Assembly: GCA_964614585.1 (NCBI GenBank)
Contig: CAZTLW010000043.1
Coordinates: forward strand, 1-16,846
Length of the DNA stretch: 16,846 nucleotides
Source of the DNA: JAHEFX01 sp964614585
GTDB taxonomy: Bacteria > Actinomycetota > Acidimicrobiia > Spongiisociales > JAENVV01
Direction: 5' to 3'
Shown: positions 6,531 through 14,000 of the stretch, piece by piece
Layout: every line of letters begins with the position of its first letter
Numbering within the stretch: position 1 is the stretch's first letter
Translations under genes and position numbers: made by a program
The notes under the pieces: model-generated
What the model saw: only the letters and a program-made list of their open reading frames with translations
Database searches by the model: none
Told to the model about the DNA's origin: nothing

Positions 6531-7795
6531 GTCGCCGGCTCCCCGGGGCGGCCTCCGGGAGCCGGATGGTCGCCGCCAGTCCCATCCCCTACGGCTGGGT
6601 GGTCCTCGCCGCGGCGACGGTCGGCCTCACCATGACGATCCCCGGCCAGACCATCGGGGTCTCGGTCGTCCTCGACCCGATCATCGACGAGCTCGGCCTC
6701 GGTCGCTCCGTGGTCTCGGCCACCTACACGGCCGGCACCCTCGCCGGCTCGCTGTGGTTGGCGGCGGTGGGGCGGCGCATCGACCGGTACGGTCCGCGGC
6801 GATCGGTGGCAGTCATCGCCACCGCGTTCGCACTGGCCTGTGCCGCCTTCGGCCTGGTCGGCGGGGTGGTCGGCCTCGTGGTGGGCTTCACGCTCATCCG
6901 CGGCCTGGGCCAGGGCGCGTTGGGGCTCGTCAGCGTCCATGCCGTCAACATCTGGTTCGTCCGGCGGCGCGGCCTCGCGATGGGCCTGGCCGGGTTCGGG
7001 TTCGCCATCGCAACCGCCCTCGTCCCTCCCCGGTTCCAGCAACTCGTCGACGCCATCGGCTGGCGCTGGTCGTACGTCGTGGCCGGGGCGGTGGTGGCCG
7101 CCGTCATGGTCCCGGTCGGGTGGGCCTTCTTCCGGGATCGACCGGAGGCCTACGGCCTCCAACCCGACGGGACGACTCCGTCGACCGTCGAGCCGGTGGT
7201 CGAGGTCGACTACGAACTCGCCCAAGCGCGGCGGACGCTCACCTTCTGGCTCTACGTCACCGGTGGTTTCCTCACTGCCGCCCTCGGGACGGCGCTCGTG
7301 TTCCACCACTTCTCGATCATGGCCGCCAACGGGCTCGAGCGTGACGTGGCCGCCTCGCTCTTCGTGCCCTTCGGCTTCGTCCTCGCCGGATCGGGGCTCG
7401 TCACCGGCTACCTCATCGATCGGGTGCCGCCACGCTTTCTCCTCTCGGCGGCCCTGGCCTTGATGGCAGGGGCGCTCGTGGGGGCCCCGGGTGTCGACGA
7501 CCCACGCACCTTGTTGGTCTACGGCGTCGTGCTCGGGACGATGCAGGGGATGAGCCAGGCACTCCAGACCACGGTCTACGCCCACTACTTCGGCCGCCTC
7601 CACATCGGGGCCATCAAGGGGCTCAGCACGACGATCCTCGTGGCCGGCACGTCCGTCGGCCCCCTCCTCGTCGCCCTCGGGTTCGATGCCGCCGGTGACT
7701 ACCGGCCAGTGCTCGTCGCGGCGGCGGTCGCGCCGGCGGTGCTGGCGGTCGTCGCCCCCTTCCTCCCGCTCGTCCGCGACGGGCGGGTCCGGTGA
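6527..7795 (+). CDS. MFS transporter, OFA (oxalate/formate antiporter)-like
   Basis: 422 residues with about 12 hydrophobic membrane segments in two six-helix halves joined by a polar loop at about 202-238. MFS motif A appears as VGRRIDRYGPRRS (81-93) after the second helix. The segment RDRPEAYGLQPDG (203-215) at the end of the first half and YFGRLHIGAIKG (354-365) in the second half are typical of the OFA/YhjX-like MFS branch. Its members carry small carboxylates or often have no known substrate; I cannot assign one here. The GTG start overlaps the prfC stop as GTGA, implying coupled translation. An alternative ATG at 6566, 4 nt after GGGAG, would remove 13 residues that do not look conserved. 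Coupling to RF3 has no obvious functional logic. Confidence 0.88.
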   Translation: MSRRLPGAASGSRMVAASPIPYGWVVLAAATVGLTMTIPGQTIGVSVVLDPIIDELGLGRSVVSATYTAGTLAGSLWLAAVGRRIDRYGPRRSVAVIATAFALACAAFGLVGGVVGLVVGFTLIRGLGQGALGLVSVHAVNIWFVRRRGLAMGLAGFGFAIATALVPPRFQQLVDAIGWRWSYVVAGAVVAAVMVPVGWAFFRDRPEAYGLQPDGTTPSTVEPVVEVDYELAQARRTLTFWLYVTGGFLTAALGTALVFHHFSIMAANGLERDVAASLFVPFGFVLAGSGLVTGYLIDRVPPRFLLSAALALMAGALVGAPGVDDPRTLLVYGVVLGTMQGMSQALQTTVYAHYFGRLHIGAIKGLSTTILVAGTSVGPLLVALGFDAAGDYRPVLVAAAVAPAVLAVVAPFLPLVRDGRVR

Positions 7796-7818
7796 ACCGC
7801 CCCGCCGGCGCCACCCCC

Positions 7819-7831
7819 TAGCCTCCCCGCC
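7819..7831 (+). promoter_or_regulatory. Leaderless pgsA promoter (TAGCCT-N7-GTG)
   Basis: TAGCCT (7819-7824) ends exactly 7 nt before the GTG at 7832. No Shine-Dalgarno is present in the C-rich spacer. The same hexamer and spacing occur at glpK, the hotdog gene and mfd. It implies that pgsA has its own promoter within the 36 nt after the MFS gene. Confidence 0.7.
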
Positions 7832-8392
7832 GTGCAGCAGGTCCCCAACCTCCTGGCCTACCTCCGCATCGTGCTGGTGCCGGTGGTCATGGTGCTGGCA
7901 CTCGAGTCCGACGCCGGGCCGACGGAGCCGATCGTCGCGGCGGCGGTGCTCTTCGTCGTCGCCGCCGTCACCGACTTCCTCGACGGCTGGATCGCCCGTC
8001 GATGGGACGCCACCTCGATCTACGGGGCGTTCCTGGACTCGACGGCCGACAAGCTCCTCGTGACGGGGATGCTGCTCGCCCTGCTGGTCGTCGATCGGGT
8101 GCTCATCTGGTTCGCGCTCGTCATCATCATGCGCGAGTTCGTCGTCATGTCCCTCCGAGGCCTCACCGCGATGCGAGGGACGACGATCCCCCCGAGCCCC
8201 TGGGGCAAGTGGAAGGCAGCCCTGCAGTTCACGGCCATCACCCTCGCCCTGCTGCGCACCGGCAGCCAGCTCGGGCCCTACCACCTCGACGAGTGGGCGA
8301 TGGCGGTGGCGGTGGCCTTCACCATCACCTCTGGCTGGGGGTACGTGACCGCCTTCTGGTCGGTGGCCCGCAGCGTCGACGACCGCCCATGA
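7832..8392 (+). CDS. pgsA: CDP-diacylglycerol--glycerol-3-phosphate 3-phosphatidyltransferase
   Basis: 186 residues, a typical length. It transfers a phosphatidyl group from CDP-diacylglycerol to glycerol 3-phosphate, the committed step to phosphatidylglycerol and cardiolipin, in the cytoplasmic membrane. The CDP-alcohol phosphotransferase signature is complete: D48, D51-G52, A55-R56, G65, D69 and D73, the aspartates binding the two metal ions. The N-terminal QQVPNLLAYLRIVLVPVV and the later MREFVVMSLRG (100-110) and GKWKAALQ (125-132) favour PgsA over phosphatidylinositol or cardiolipin synthases of the same superfamily. About five to six membrane helices are visible. The GTG start is fixed by the leaderless promoter. 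The stop overlaps the next gene as ATGA. Confidence 0.92.
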   Translation: MQQVPNLLAYLRIVLVPVVMVLALESDAGPTEPIVAAAVLFVVAAVTDFLDGWIARRWDATSIYGAFLDSTADKLLVTGMLLALLVVDRVLIWFALVIIMREFVVMSLRGLTAMRGTTIPPSPWGKWKAALQFTAITLALLRTGSQLGPYHLDEWAMAVAVAFTITSGWGYVTAFWSVARSVDDRP

Positions 8393-9369
8393 GGGTGTTC
8401 GTCACCGGGGGGTCCGGCGTCGTCGGCGGCGCCGTCGTCCGCCACCTCGTCCAGCGTGGCGACCGGGTGCGGGCCCTTGCCCGCAGCCGCCCGGCAATCG
8501 CCACGGTCGCCGGGTTGGGGGCCGATCCGATCGCCGGGTCGGTGCGCGACCGGGCCGCGCTCACCGAGGGCATGGCCGGCGTCGACGTCGTCTTCCACGT
8601 GGCCGGCGTGAACGAGATGTGCGTCTCCGACCCCGGGCCGATGGAGGCGGTCAACGTGGACGGCACCCGCCGGGTGCTGGCCGTGGCCGAGGAGGTCGGC
8701 GTTCCCCGGGTCGTGGTCACGTCCTCGGCGGCGACGATCGGCGAGGCGCATGGGACCGTTGGGACCGAGGCCTCCCCCCACCGAGGCTGGTTCCTCTCCC
8801 ACTACGAGCGGTCCAAGTACCTCCAGGAGCAGGCAGCGCTCGCCCACGAGGGCGACGTCGAGGTGGTGTGCGTGAATCCCTCGTCGGTGCAGGGCCCCGG
8901 CCGGGCCACGGGCACGGGGCGGATCATCGTCGACGTGCTGGCGGGACGGATCCCGCTGCTCCCCGACGCGCCGGTGTCGATGGTCGACATCGACGACTGT
9001 GCCGACGGACACCTGCTCGCCGCCGAGCACGGGCTGCCGGGCAAGCGCTACCTGCTGTCGGCGTTCACCCTCACCACCCGGGAGTTGCTCGACCTGCTGG
9101 GGGAGCGGGTGGGCATCGAACCGCGGGTGGCCTACCTGCCGGCCTCGGTGACGCGGGCGCTCGCCCGCGGGGTCGGGGCGGCCGAGCGACTCGTCGGGTC
9201 GACCCTGCCGGCGCCGGTGTGTGGGGAGATGCTGCGCACGCTGGCCTTCGGGCATGCGTACGACGGGAGCCTGGCCCGTTCAGCGCTCGGACTCACCCAT
9301 CGGTCGCCCGAGTCCACCCTCGAGCGGCTCGTCGCCTGGTTCCGCGCCGAGGGGCTCCTCCGGGTCTGA
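8389..9369 (+). CDS. NAD-dependent epimerase/reductase, HpnA/DFR-like extended SDR
   Basis: 326 residues. The N-terminal Rossmann motif is TGGSGVVGG (6-14). The catalytic S112/S113 and the YERSK tetrad element (Y139, K143) are present. NPSSVQGPG and GRIIVDVLAGRIP followed by VDIDDCADGHLLA resemble dihydroflavonol-4-reductase-like enzymes and the hopanoid-associated sugar epimerase HpnA. No other hopanoid gene is visible, so the substrate stays open: a nucleotide sugar, sterol or other 3-hydroxy/keto substrate. The ATG overlaps the pgsA stop by 4 nt, so the two are translationally coupled, suggesting an envelope-lipid or glycolipid role. The last 29 codons overlap the antisense tail of the channel gene. 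Confidence 0.88.
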   Translation: MRVFVTGGSGVVGGAVVRHLVQRGDRVRALARSRPAIATVAGLGADPIAGSVRDRAALTEGMAGVDVVFHVAGVNEMCVSDPGPMEAVNVDGTRRVLAVAEEVGVPRVVVTSSAATIGEAHGTVGTEASPHRGWFLSHYERSKYLQEQAALAHEGDVEVVCVNPSSVQGPGRATGTGRIIVDVLAGRIPLLPDAPVSMVDIDDCADGHLLAAEHGLPGKRYLLSAFTLTTRELLDLLGERVGIEPRVAYLPASVTRALARGVGAAERLVGSTLPAPVCGEMLRTLAFGHAYDGSLARSALGLTHRSPESTLERLVAWFRAEGLLRV

Positions 9370-10254
9370 GTCGCCCGAACGCTGCGGCTGCCAGCTCGGG
9401 CCTTGCTGGATCACCTGGGTGACGACCAGTTCGATGCCGGCCTCGGTGAGGCGCCGCTCCACCCGTCGGGCCAGTTCGTCCTTCACCGACCGGGCCGTGC
9501 GGGTGGGCACCACGAAGCGAGCCGCGAGCCGGACGCCGTCGTCCTCGATGTGGGCGAACACGCGAGGCAGCAGCTCCGCCTGGGGGACCGGGAAGCGACG
9601 CCGGAGGCGGTGCATCTCGGCCAGCGCCTCGTCGAGGTCGGAGATCCGCTCGGCCTCCTCCCGGAGGATCGCCGACGCCCGCTCGCGGTCCTCGTGGTGG
9701 GGGATGAGCACGTCGAGCTCTTCCCAGATGAAGTCGAAGAACGACGAGAAGTTGTAGACGGGGTCGGTGAACGTCGCCTTGTTGGAGATCGCCACCATCC
9801 GCCCGGTGTGCTGGCGGCCCCCCACCCAGTTGATGCGCTCGCCCTCGGAGCCGATCTCCATGAGCTTGGTGCGCATCGGGCTGATGTCGATGACGTCACC
9901 GCGCACCCCGGCCATCTGGATGCGATCGCCGATCGTGAAGATCCGCCCGACCGTGATGTTGAACCAGCCGGCGAGGGCGCCGATCACCTCCTGCATGGCG
10001 AAGGTGATGCCGGCGGCGGCGAGTCCGAAGGCCGCGGCGAGGCCCGTCCCGAACGGCTGCCAGGTGACGAGCAACGCGATGACCGCCACGACCACGATGC
10101 CGTATCGGACGAACTTGCGCCCGTAGAAGCGCTCGTAGTCGCCTGCCACCCGTTCCCGGATGGCGCGATCGGCCAGCCAGCCGACGACGAGGCCGGCGAC
10201 CACGATGCCCGCGCTCACCAGCACCCGCGGGAGGACGGCGTCGAAGGATTCCAT
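9280..10254 (-). CDS. MscS-family mechanosensitive ion channel
   Basis: 324 residues. Three membrane segments lie at about 10-30, 50-67 and 70-98. The third is Gly/Ala-rich and ends in QEVIGALAGWFNI, matching the pore-lining TM3 and its kink in MscS. The beta domain follows with GRIFTIGDRIQMAGVRGDVIDI (103-124) and VAISNKATFTDPVYNFS, then an alpha/beta C-terminal domain to about 290. It should be a membrane heptamer that opens under tension and protects against hypoosmotic shock. From about 291 the tail is Gly/Pro/Glu-rich and unlike the family; residues 296-324 are encoded antisense to the end of the epimerase gene. ATG 10254 is preceded by TAGGCC 8 nt upstream, a weaker variant of the leaderless pattern. 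It diverges from the hotdog gene across 77 nt. Confidence 0.9.
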   Translation of the reverse strand: MESFDAVLPRVLVSAGIVVAGLVVGWLADRAIRERVAGDYERFYGRKFVRYGIVVVAVIALLVTWQPFGTGLAAAFGLAAAGITFAMQEVIGALAGWFNITVGRIFTIGDRIQMAGVRGDVIDISPMRTKLMEIGSEGERINWVGGRQHTGRMVAISNKATFTDPVYNFSSFFDFIWEELDVLIPHHEDRERASAILREEAERISDLDEALAEMHRLRRRFPVPQAELLPRVFAHIEDDGVRLAARFVVPTRTARSVKDELARRVERRLTEAGIELVVTQVIQQGPSWQPQRSGDSDPEEPLGAEPGDEPLEGGLGRPMGESER

Positions 10255-10276
10255 GCGTCGTCGGCCTACCCGGCGT

Positions 10277-10298
10277 GGGCCGGGCGGAAACCCGGCCC
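10277..10298. promoter_or_regulatory. Palindrome in the MscS/hotdog divergent spacer, candidate operator
   Basis: GGGCCGGG (10277-10284) and CCCGGCCC (10291-10298) form a perfect 8-bp inverted repeat around the 6-nt centre CGGAAA. It lies in the middle of the 77-nt divergent spacer and covers the expected -35 region of the hotdog gene. Each half is partly self-complementary, so chance in GC-rich DNA is a real alternative. Confidence 0.35.
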
Positions 10299-10318
10299 GA
10301 GCCCCCGCCCGCGGCGCA

Positions 10319-10331
10319 TAGCCTGCCCGTC
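10319..10331 (+). promoter_or_regulatory. Leaderless promoter of the hotdog gene (TAGCCT-N7-ATG)
   Basis: TAGCCT (10319-10324) ends exactly 7 nt before the ATG at 10332, with no Shine-Dalgarno. This argues against the in-frame upstream start at 10275, which would place the promoter inside the coding sequence and add an Arg/Pro-rich stretch foreign to the family. Confidence 0.7.
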
Positions 10332-10748
10332 ATGGACCTGACCCCCGAGGAACTCGACGCCCTCGTCGCCGAGCTGTACCCGGCCGCCGGCGCCGACGGC
10401 CTCCGATGCGAGTCGCTCGGCGATCGCGAGGCCGTGGTGCGCTGGCCCCTCGACGAGGCCCAACTCAGACCCGGTGGCTACATCTCCGGGCCCGTCCAGT
10501 TCCGCGCCGCCGACCTGGCCCTCTGGTATGCCGTGTTCACCGTGATCGGCGTCGAGCCGATGGCCGTGACGACCCACCTGCACATCACCTTCCTGCGCCC
10601 CGCGGTGGGCGGCGACCTGCTCGCCCGCTGCCGGATCCTGCGGGTGGGGAGGACCCGGATCTACGGCGACGTCGATCTCTGGGTCGACGGGAAGCCCGAC
10701 GAGCTCGTAGCCCACGCCGTCGGGGGGTACAGCAACCCGACCGCCTGA
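10332..10748 (+). CDS. PaaI-like hotdog-fold thioesterase
   Basis: 138 residues, one hotdog domain, probably a homotetrameric acyl-CoA thioesterase in the cytosol. The family pattern is visible in RPGGYISGPVQFRAADLALWYA (46-67, central helix with acidic D61), then VTTHLHITFLRPAVGGDLLARCRIL (79-103) and the closing strand AHAVGGYS (127-134). The stretch resembles the PaaI branch with ISGPV before the hotdog helix instead of the commoner HGG. The substrate cannot be read from sequence; aromatic or medium-chain acyl-CoAs are the usual choices. It has its own leaderless promoter and a strong 3' hairpin, so it looks monocistronic. Confidence 0.85.
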   Translation: MDLTPEELDALVAELYPAAGADGLRCESLGDREAVVRWPLDEAQLRPGGYISGPVQFRAADLALWYAVFTVIGVEPMAVTTHLHITFLRPAVGGDLLARCRILRVGRTRIYGDVDLWVDGKPDELVAHAVGGYSNPTA

Positions 10749-10759
10749 CGGCGGTCGGG
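10736..10759 (+). terminator. Strong hairpin enclosing the hotdog-gene stop codon
   Basis: The arms CCCGACCGCC (10736-10745) and GGCGGTCGGG (10750-10759) pair perfectly over 10 bp. The 4-nt loop TGAC contains the stop codon at 10746-10748. The left arm encodes the last residues. No U-tract follows (TACCGCC). Position and strength make it a good terminator candidate. Confidence 0.65.
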
Positions 10760-10766
10760 TACCGCC

Positions 10767-10812
10767 GCCCGGCTGCGCCGGGCTACGACACGCCCCGGCT
10801 CCGCCGGGCTAC
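10767..10812 (+). repeat. Tandem hairpin repeat, about 26-bp period
   Basis: A 19-nt element, CCCGGCTNCGCCGGGCTAC, occurs at 10768-10786 and 10794-10812, and a third time at 10949-10967 on the other side of the gap. Each copy folds into a CCCGGC/GCCGGG hairpin with a 3-nt loop; the first is extended to 7 bp. The two copies left of the gap start 26 nt apart. The array probably continues into the unresolved gap. Confidence 0.65.
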
Positions 10813-10840
10813 TCCCGTTCGGACTCGGCCCGGACACGGG
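10786..10840 (+). repeat. 55-bp direct repeat, left copy at gap edge
   Basis: This 55-bp sequence ends exactly at the first N and is identical to 10941-10995, which begins exactly after the last N. Both copies include one hairpin repeat plus a CCCGTTCGG...CGGACACGGG imperfect inverted repeat. Either this is a real tandem duplication or the two contig ends share an overlap that the assembler did not merge. Confidence 0.9.
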
Positions 10841-10940
10841 NNNNNNNNNNNNNNNNNNNNNNNNNNNNNNNNNNNNNNNNNNNNNNNNNNNNNNNNNNNN
10901 NNNNNNNNNNNNNNNNNNNNNNNNNNNNNNNNNNNNNNNN
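10841..10940. other. Assembly gap of 100 N
   Basis: Exactly 100 N, the conventional placeholder for a gap of unknown size, flanked by identical 55-bp ends. The real distance may be shorter (even negative overlap) or much longer. No coding content can be claimed. The flanking genes are intact, so no gene needs to be interrupted here. Confidence 0.98.
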
Positions 10941-10995
10941 CGACACGCCCCGGCTCCGCCGGGCTACTCCCGTTCGGACTCGGCCCGGACACGGG
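10941..10995 (+). repeat. 55-bp direct repeat, right copy at gap edge
   Basis: Identical to 10786-10840 over all 55 positions. It leads into the mfd promoter region 19 nt downstream. See the left copy for interpretation. Confidence 0.9.
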
Positions 10996-11013
10996 CAAGG
11001 TTCGGTCCGGTCC

Positions 11014-11026
11014 TAGCCTCTCGGGG
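11014..11026 (+). promoter_or_regulatory. Leaderless mfd promoter (TAGCCT-N7-ATG)
   Basis: TAGCCT (11014-11019) ends exactly 7 nt before the ATG at 11027. The open frame extends upstream through the gap, but this promoter and the start of family similarity fix the start here. The GGGG just before ATG could act as a poor Shine-Dalgarno, but a leaderless mRNA is the simpler reading. Confidence 0.7.
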
Positions 11027-14000
11027 ATGCCTTCTCCTCCGCTTGCCGGGGTCGTGGGTCGTTGGTCGCGGGCGACACTGCCGCCGCTCGACGGGCGGGT
11101 CGTCGTGCCCGACGACGTCCGGGCGTTCGTGCTCGCCGGCCTGGCCACCCGCGCCGACCGTCCGATCCTCGCGGTCGTGCCGGGAGAGCAGGAGGCTCGC
11201 GACCTGGCCGACGACCTCGCCTGCTTCGCCACCGACGTCGCCCACCTCCCCGCCTGGGAGACCCTCCCGTTCGAGCACGTCTCGCCGAACACCACCACCA
11301 TGGCCGCCCGGGCCCGGGCCCGACACCGACTGACGACCGGGGGCCCCGGCACGGTCGTGGTGGCGCCGGTCCGGGCGGTGGTGCAGCGGGTGTCGCCGTC
11401 GGACCCGGCGCCGCTCGAGGTGGCCGTCGGGGCCACCATCCCCTTCGACGGCCTCATCGCCCGCCTGGCCGACCTCGGTTACGAGCGCACCGAGCGGGTC
11501 GAGCACCGGGGTGAGTTCGCCGTCCGAGGCGGCATCGTCGACGTGTACCCGGTGGGCGACGCCGACCCGGCCCGCCTCGACTTCTGGGGCGACGACGTCG
11601 AGTCGATCCGCCGCTTCGACGTCGGCACCCAGCGCTCCGAGGAACGGGTCGACGCCATCGACATCGTCCCCGCCCGCGAGTTCCGCATCGACGAGGCGAT
11701 CGCCACCCGCGCCGCCGAGCTGGCCGCCGAGCACCCATGGGCGCAGGCCACCTGGGACCTCGTCGCCCAGCGCATCCCCTTCGCCGGGGTCGAGTCGTGG
11801 CTGCCGTGGCTGGTGCCCGAGCGGACGGTGCTGGACGACCACGAGGGCCCACTCGTCGTCTTCGACCCGGTCCGGTCGCTCGCCCGCAGCCGGGACCTCG
11901 TCGCCGAGGAGCACGACCTCGCTCGGGCGCTGGCCCCGACCTGGGGGACCGGGAGCCCCGACGCCGAGGAGGCCCCACCGCTCTACCTCGAACTCGAGGA
12001 GCGCGTCGCCGGGCGCCCCGCCCTGCTGGCCCCACCCCTCGCCGCCTCGCCCGACGACGAGCGGATCGAGACCCGGCCGCTCGGTGCCACCCCCGGGGAC
12101 CCCGCCGAACTGGTCGCGGCCCTGGCCGTCCTCCGCGCCGACGGGATCCAGGTCGTGGCAGCCCTCGACGGTGAGGCCACCGCCGACCGCGTTGCGCGGG
12201 TCCTGGCCGACGAGGGCCTCGCCCTCGATCGTCTCGAGGCGGTCGAGGGACGCGAGAGCGGCGTCGTCGCGGTTGGCCTCCACCGTGGGTTCGTCCTGCC
12301 CGCCGTCGGCGCCGCCGTCCTCGGCGACCACGAGATCACCGGTCGTCGTCGTGCCCACCGCCGGCCCGGACGGGCCCGGGCCACCGACACGTCGATCGGC
12401 TACCGGGACCTCGTCCCGGGCGACCACGTGGTGCACCATCGCCACGGCATCGGCCGATTCGAGGGGCTGGTCACCCGGACGATCGCCGGCATCGAGCGGG
12501 ACTACCTCGTCATCGCCTACGCCGGCGAGGACCGGCTCTACGTGCCGACCGACCAGTTGGCGGGCATCGATGCCTACACCGGTGGCGAACAGCCGCGACT
12601 GTCGCGGATGGGCGGATCCGACTGGGAGAAGACCAAGGGCCGGGTGCGCAAGGACGTGGCAGTGGTGGCCGAGGAGGTCGTGCGCCTCCACAAGGCACGG
12701 GCGATGGCCCCCGGCCACCAGTACCCTCCCGACACGCCCTGGCAGCGGGAGGTGGAGGGCGCCTTCCCCTACGAGGAGACCCCGGACCAACTCACCGCCA
12801 TCGCCGACGTGAAGGCCGACATGGAGGCCCCCGGCCCGATGGATCGGCTGGTGTTCGGCGACGTCGGCTTCGGCAAGACCGAGGTGGCCATCCGGGCCGC
12901 CTTCAAGGCGGTGACCGCCGGCCGTCAGGTCGCCGTGCTCTGCCCCACCACGCTGCTGGCCCAGCAGCACCACCAGACCTTCTCCGAGCGGTTCGAGCCC
13001 TACCCCGTCCGGGTGGAGATGTTGTCGAGGTTCCTCACCGCCGCCGAGCAGCGGGTCGTCGTGGATGGACTGGCTTCGGGCGAGGTCGACGTGGTGATCG
13101 GCACCCACCGCCTCCTGTCGGACGAGATCGAGTTCAAGGACCTCGGCTTGTTGGTGGTGGACGAGGAGCAACGCTTCGGCGTGTCGGCCAAGGACCAGAT
13201 CAAGGCGGCCGCCGTCGACGTCGACGTGCTGACGCTGACCGCCACTCCCATCCCTCGCACCCTCGAGATGGCACTCACCGGCATCCGCGAGGTGAGCCAC
13301 ATCCGGACCGCTCCCGGCGAGCGGCACCCGATCCTCACCTACGTGGGTCCCTACGACGAGTCGTCGGTCTCGGCGGCGATCCGCCGGGAGCTCCTCCGGG
13401 AGGGTCAGGTCTTCTACGTCCACAATCGGGTGCAGACGATCGACCGCACGGTCCGGCGGTTGGCGGGGCTCGTGCCCGACGCCGCCATCGCGGTCGCCCA
13501 CGGCCAGATGTCGGAGGGCCAGCTCGAGCAGGTGATGATCGACTTCTGGGACCGCCGGTACGACGTCCTCGTGGCGACCACGATCATCGAGTCGGGCCTC
13601 GACCTGCCGTCGGTCAACACCCTCATCGTGGAGCGGGCCGACCTCCTCGGCCTCGCCCAGCTGTACCAGCTGCGGGGGCGGGTGGGCCGGTCGAACCAGC
13701 GGGCCTACGCCTACCTGTTCCACCCGTCGGAATCGTCCCTCACCGAGACCGCCTTCCGGCGTCTGCAGGCCATCGGCGAGGCGACCGACCTCGGGTCGGG
13801 GTTCGAGCTCGCCCGCCGCGACCTCGAGATCCGGGGTGCGGGGTCGATCCTCGGCGAGGTGCAGTCCGGCCAGATCGCCGCCGTGGGCTTCGAGCTCTAC
13901 GCCCAACTCGTCGGCGATGCGGTCCGGGAGCTCACCGGCGAGGGGCCACCGGCCGCCGAGCCGGTCGACGTCCGCATCGACCTGCCGGTCGACGCCCACC

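Noticed and set aside
5252..8284. A 1010-codon minus-strand open frame opposite prfC, the MFS gene and pgsA
   Set aside because: Its translation is rich in Arg, Asp, Gly and His with no domain, and it lies antisense to three convincing genes. Long antisense frames are expected at this GC content.
10786..10995. 55-bp repeats as ends of an insertion sequence or attachment sites
   Set aside because: They are direct, touch the N gap exactly, and no transposase or integrase is visible; an assembly overlap explains them better.
10406..11026. Upstream extension of the mfd frame through the gap
   Set aside because: It crosses the N run and the hotdog gene in another frame; the TAGCCT-N7-ATG signal and family similarity put the start at 11027.
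10964..13999. A 1011-codon minus-strand open frame opposite mfd
   Set aside because: It is the antisense shadow of mfd, with low-complexity composition and no motifs.
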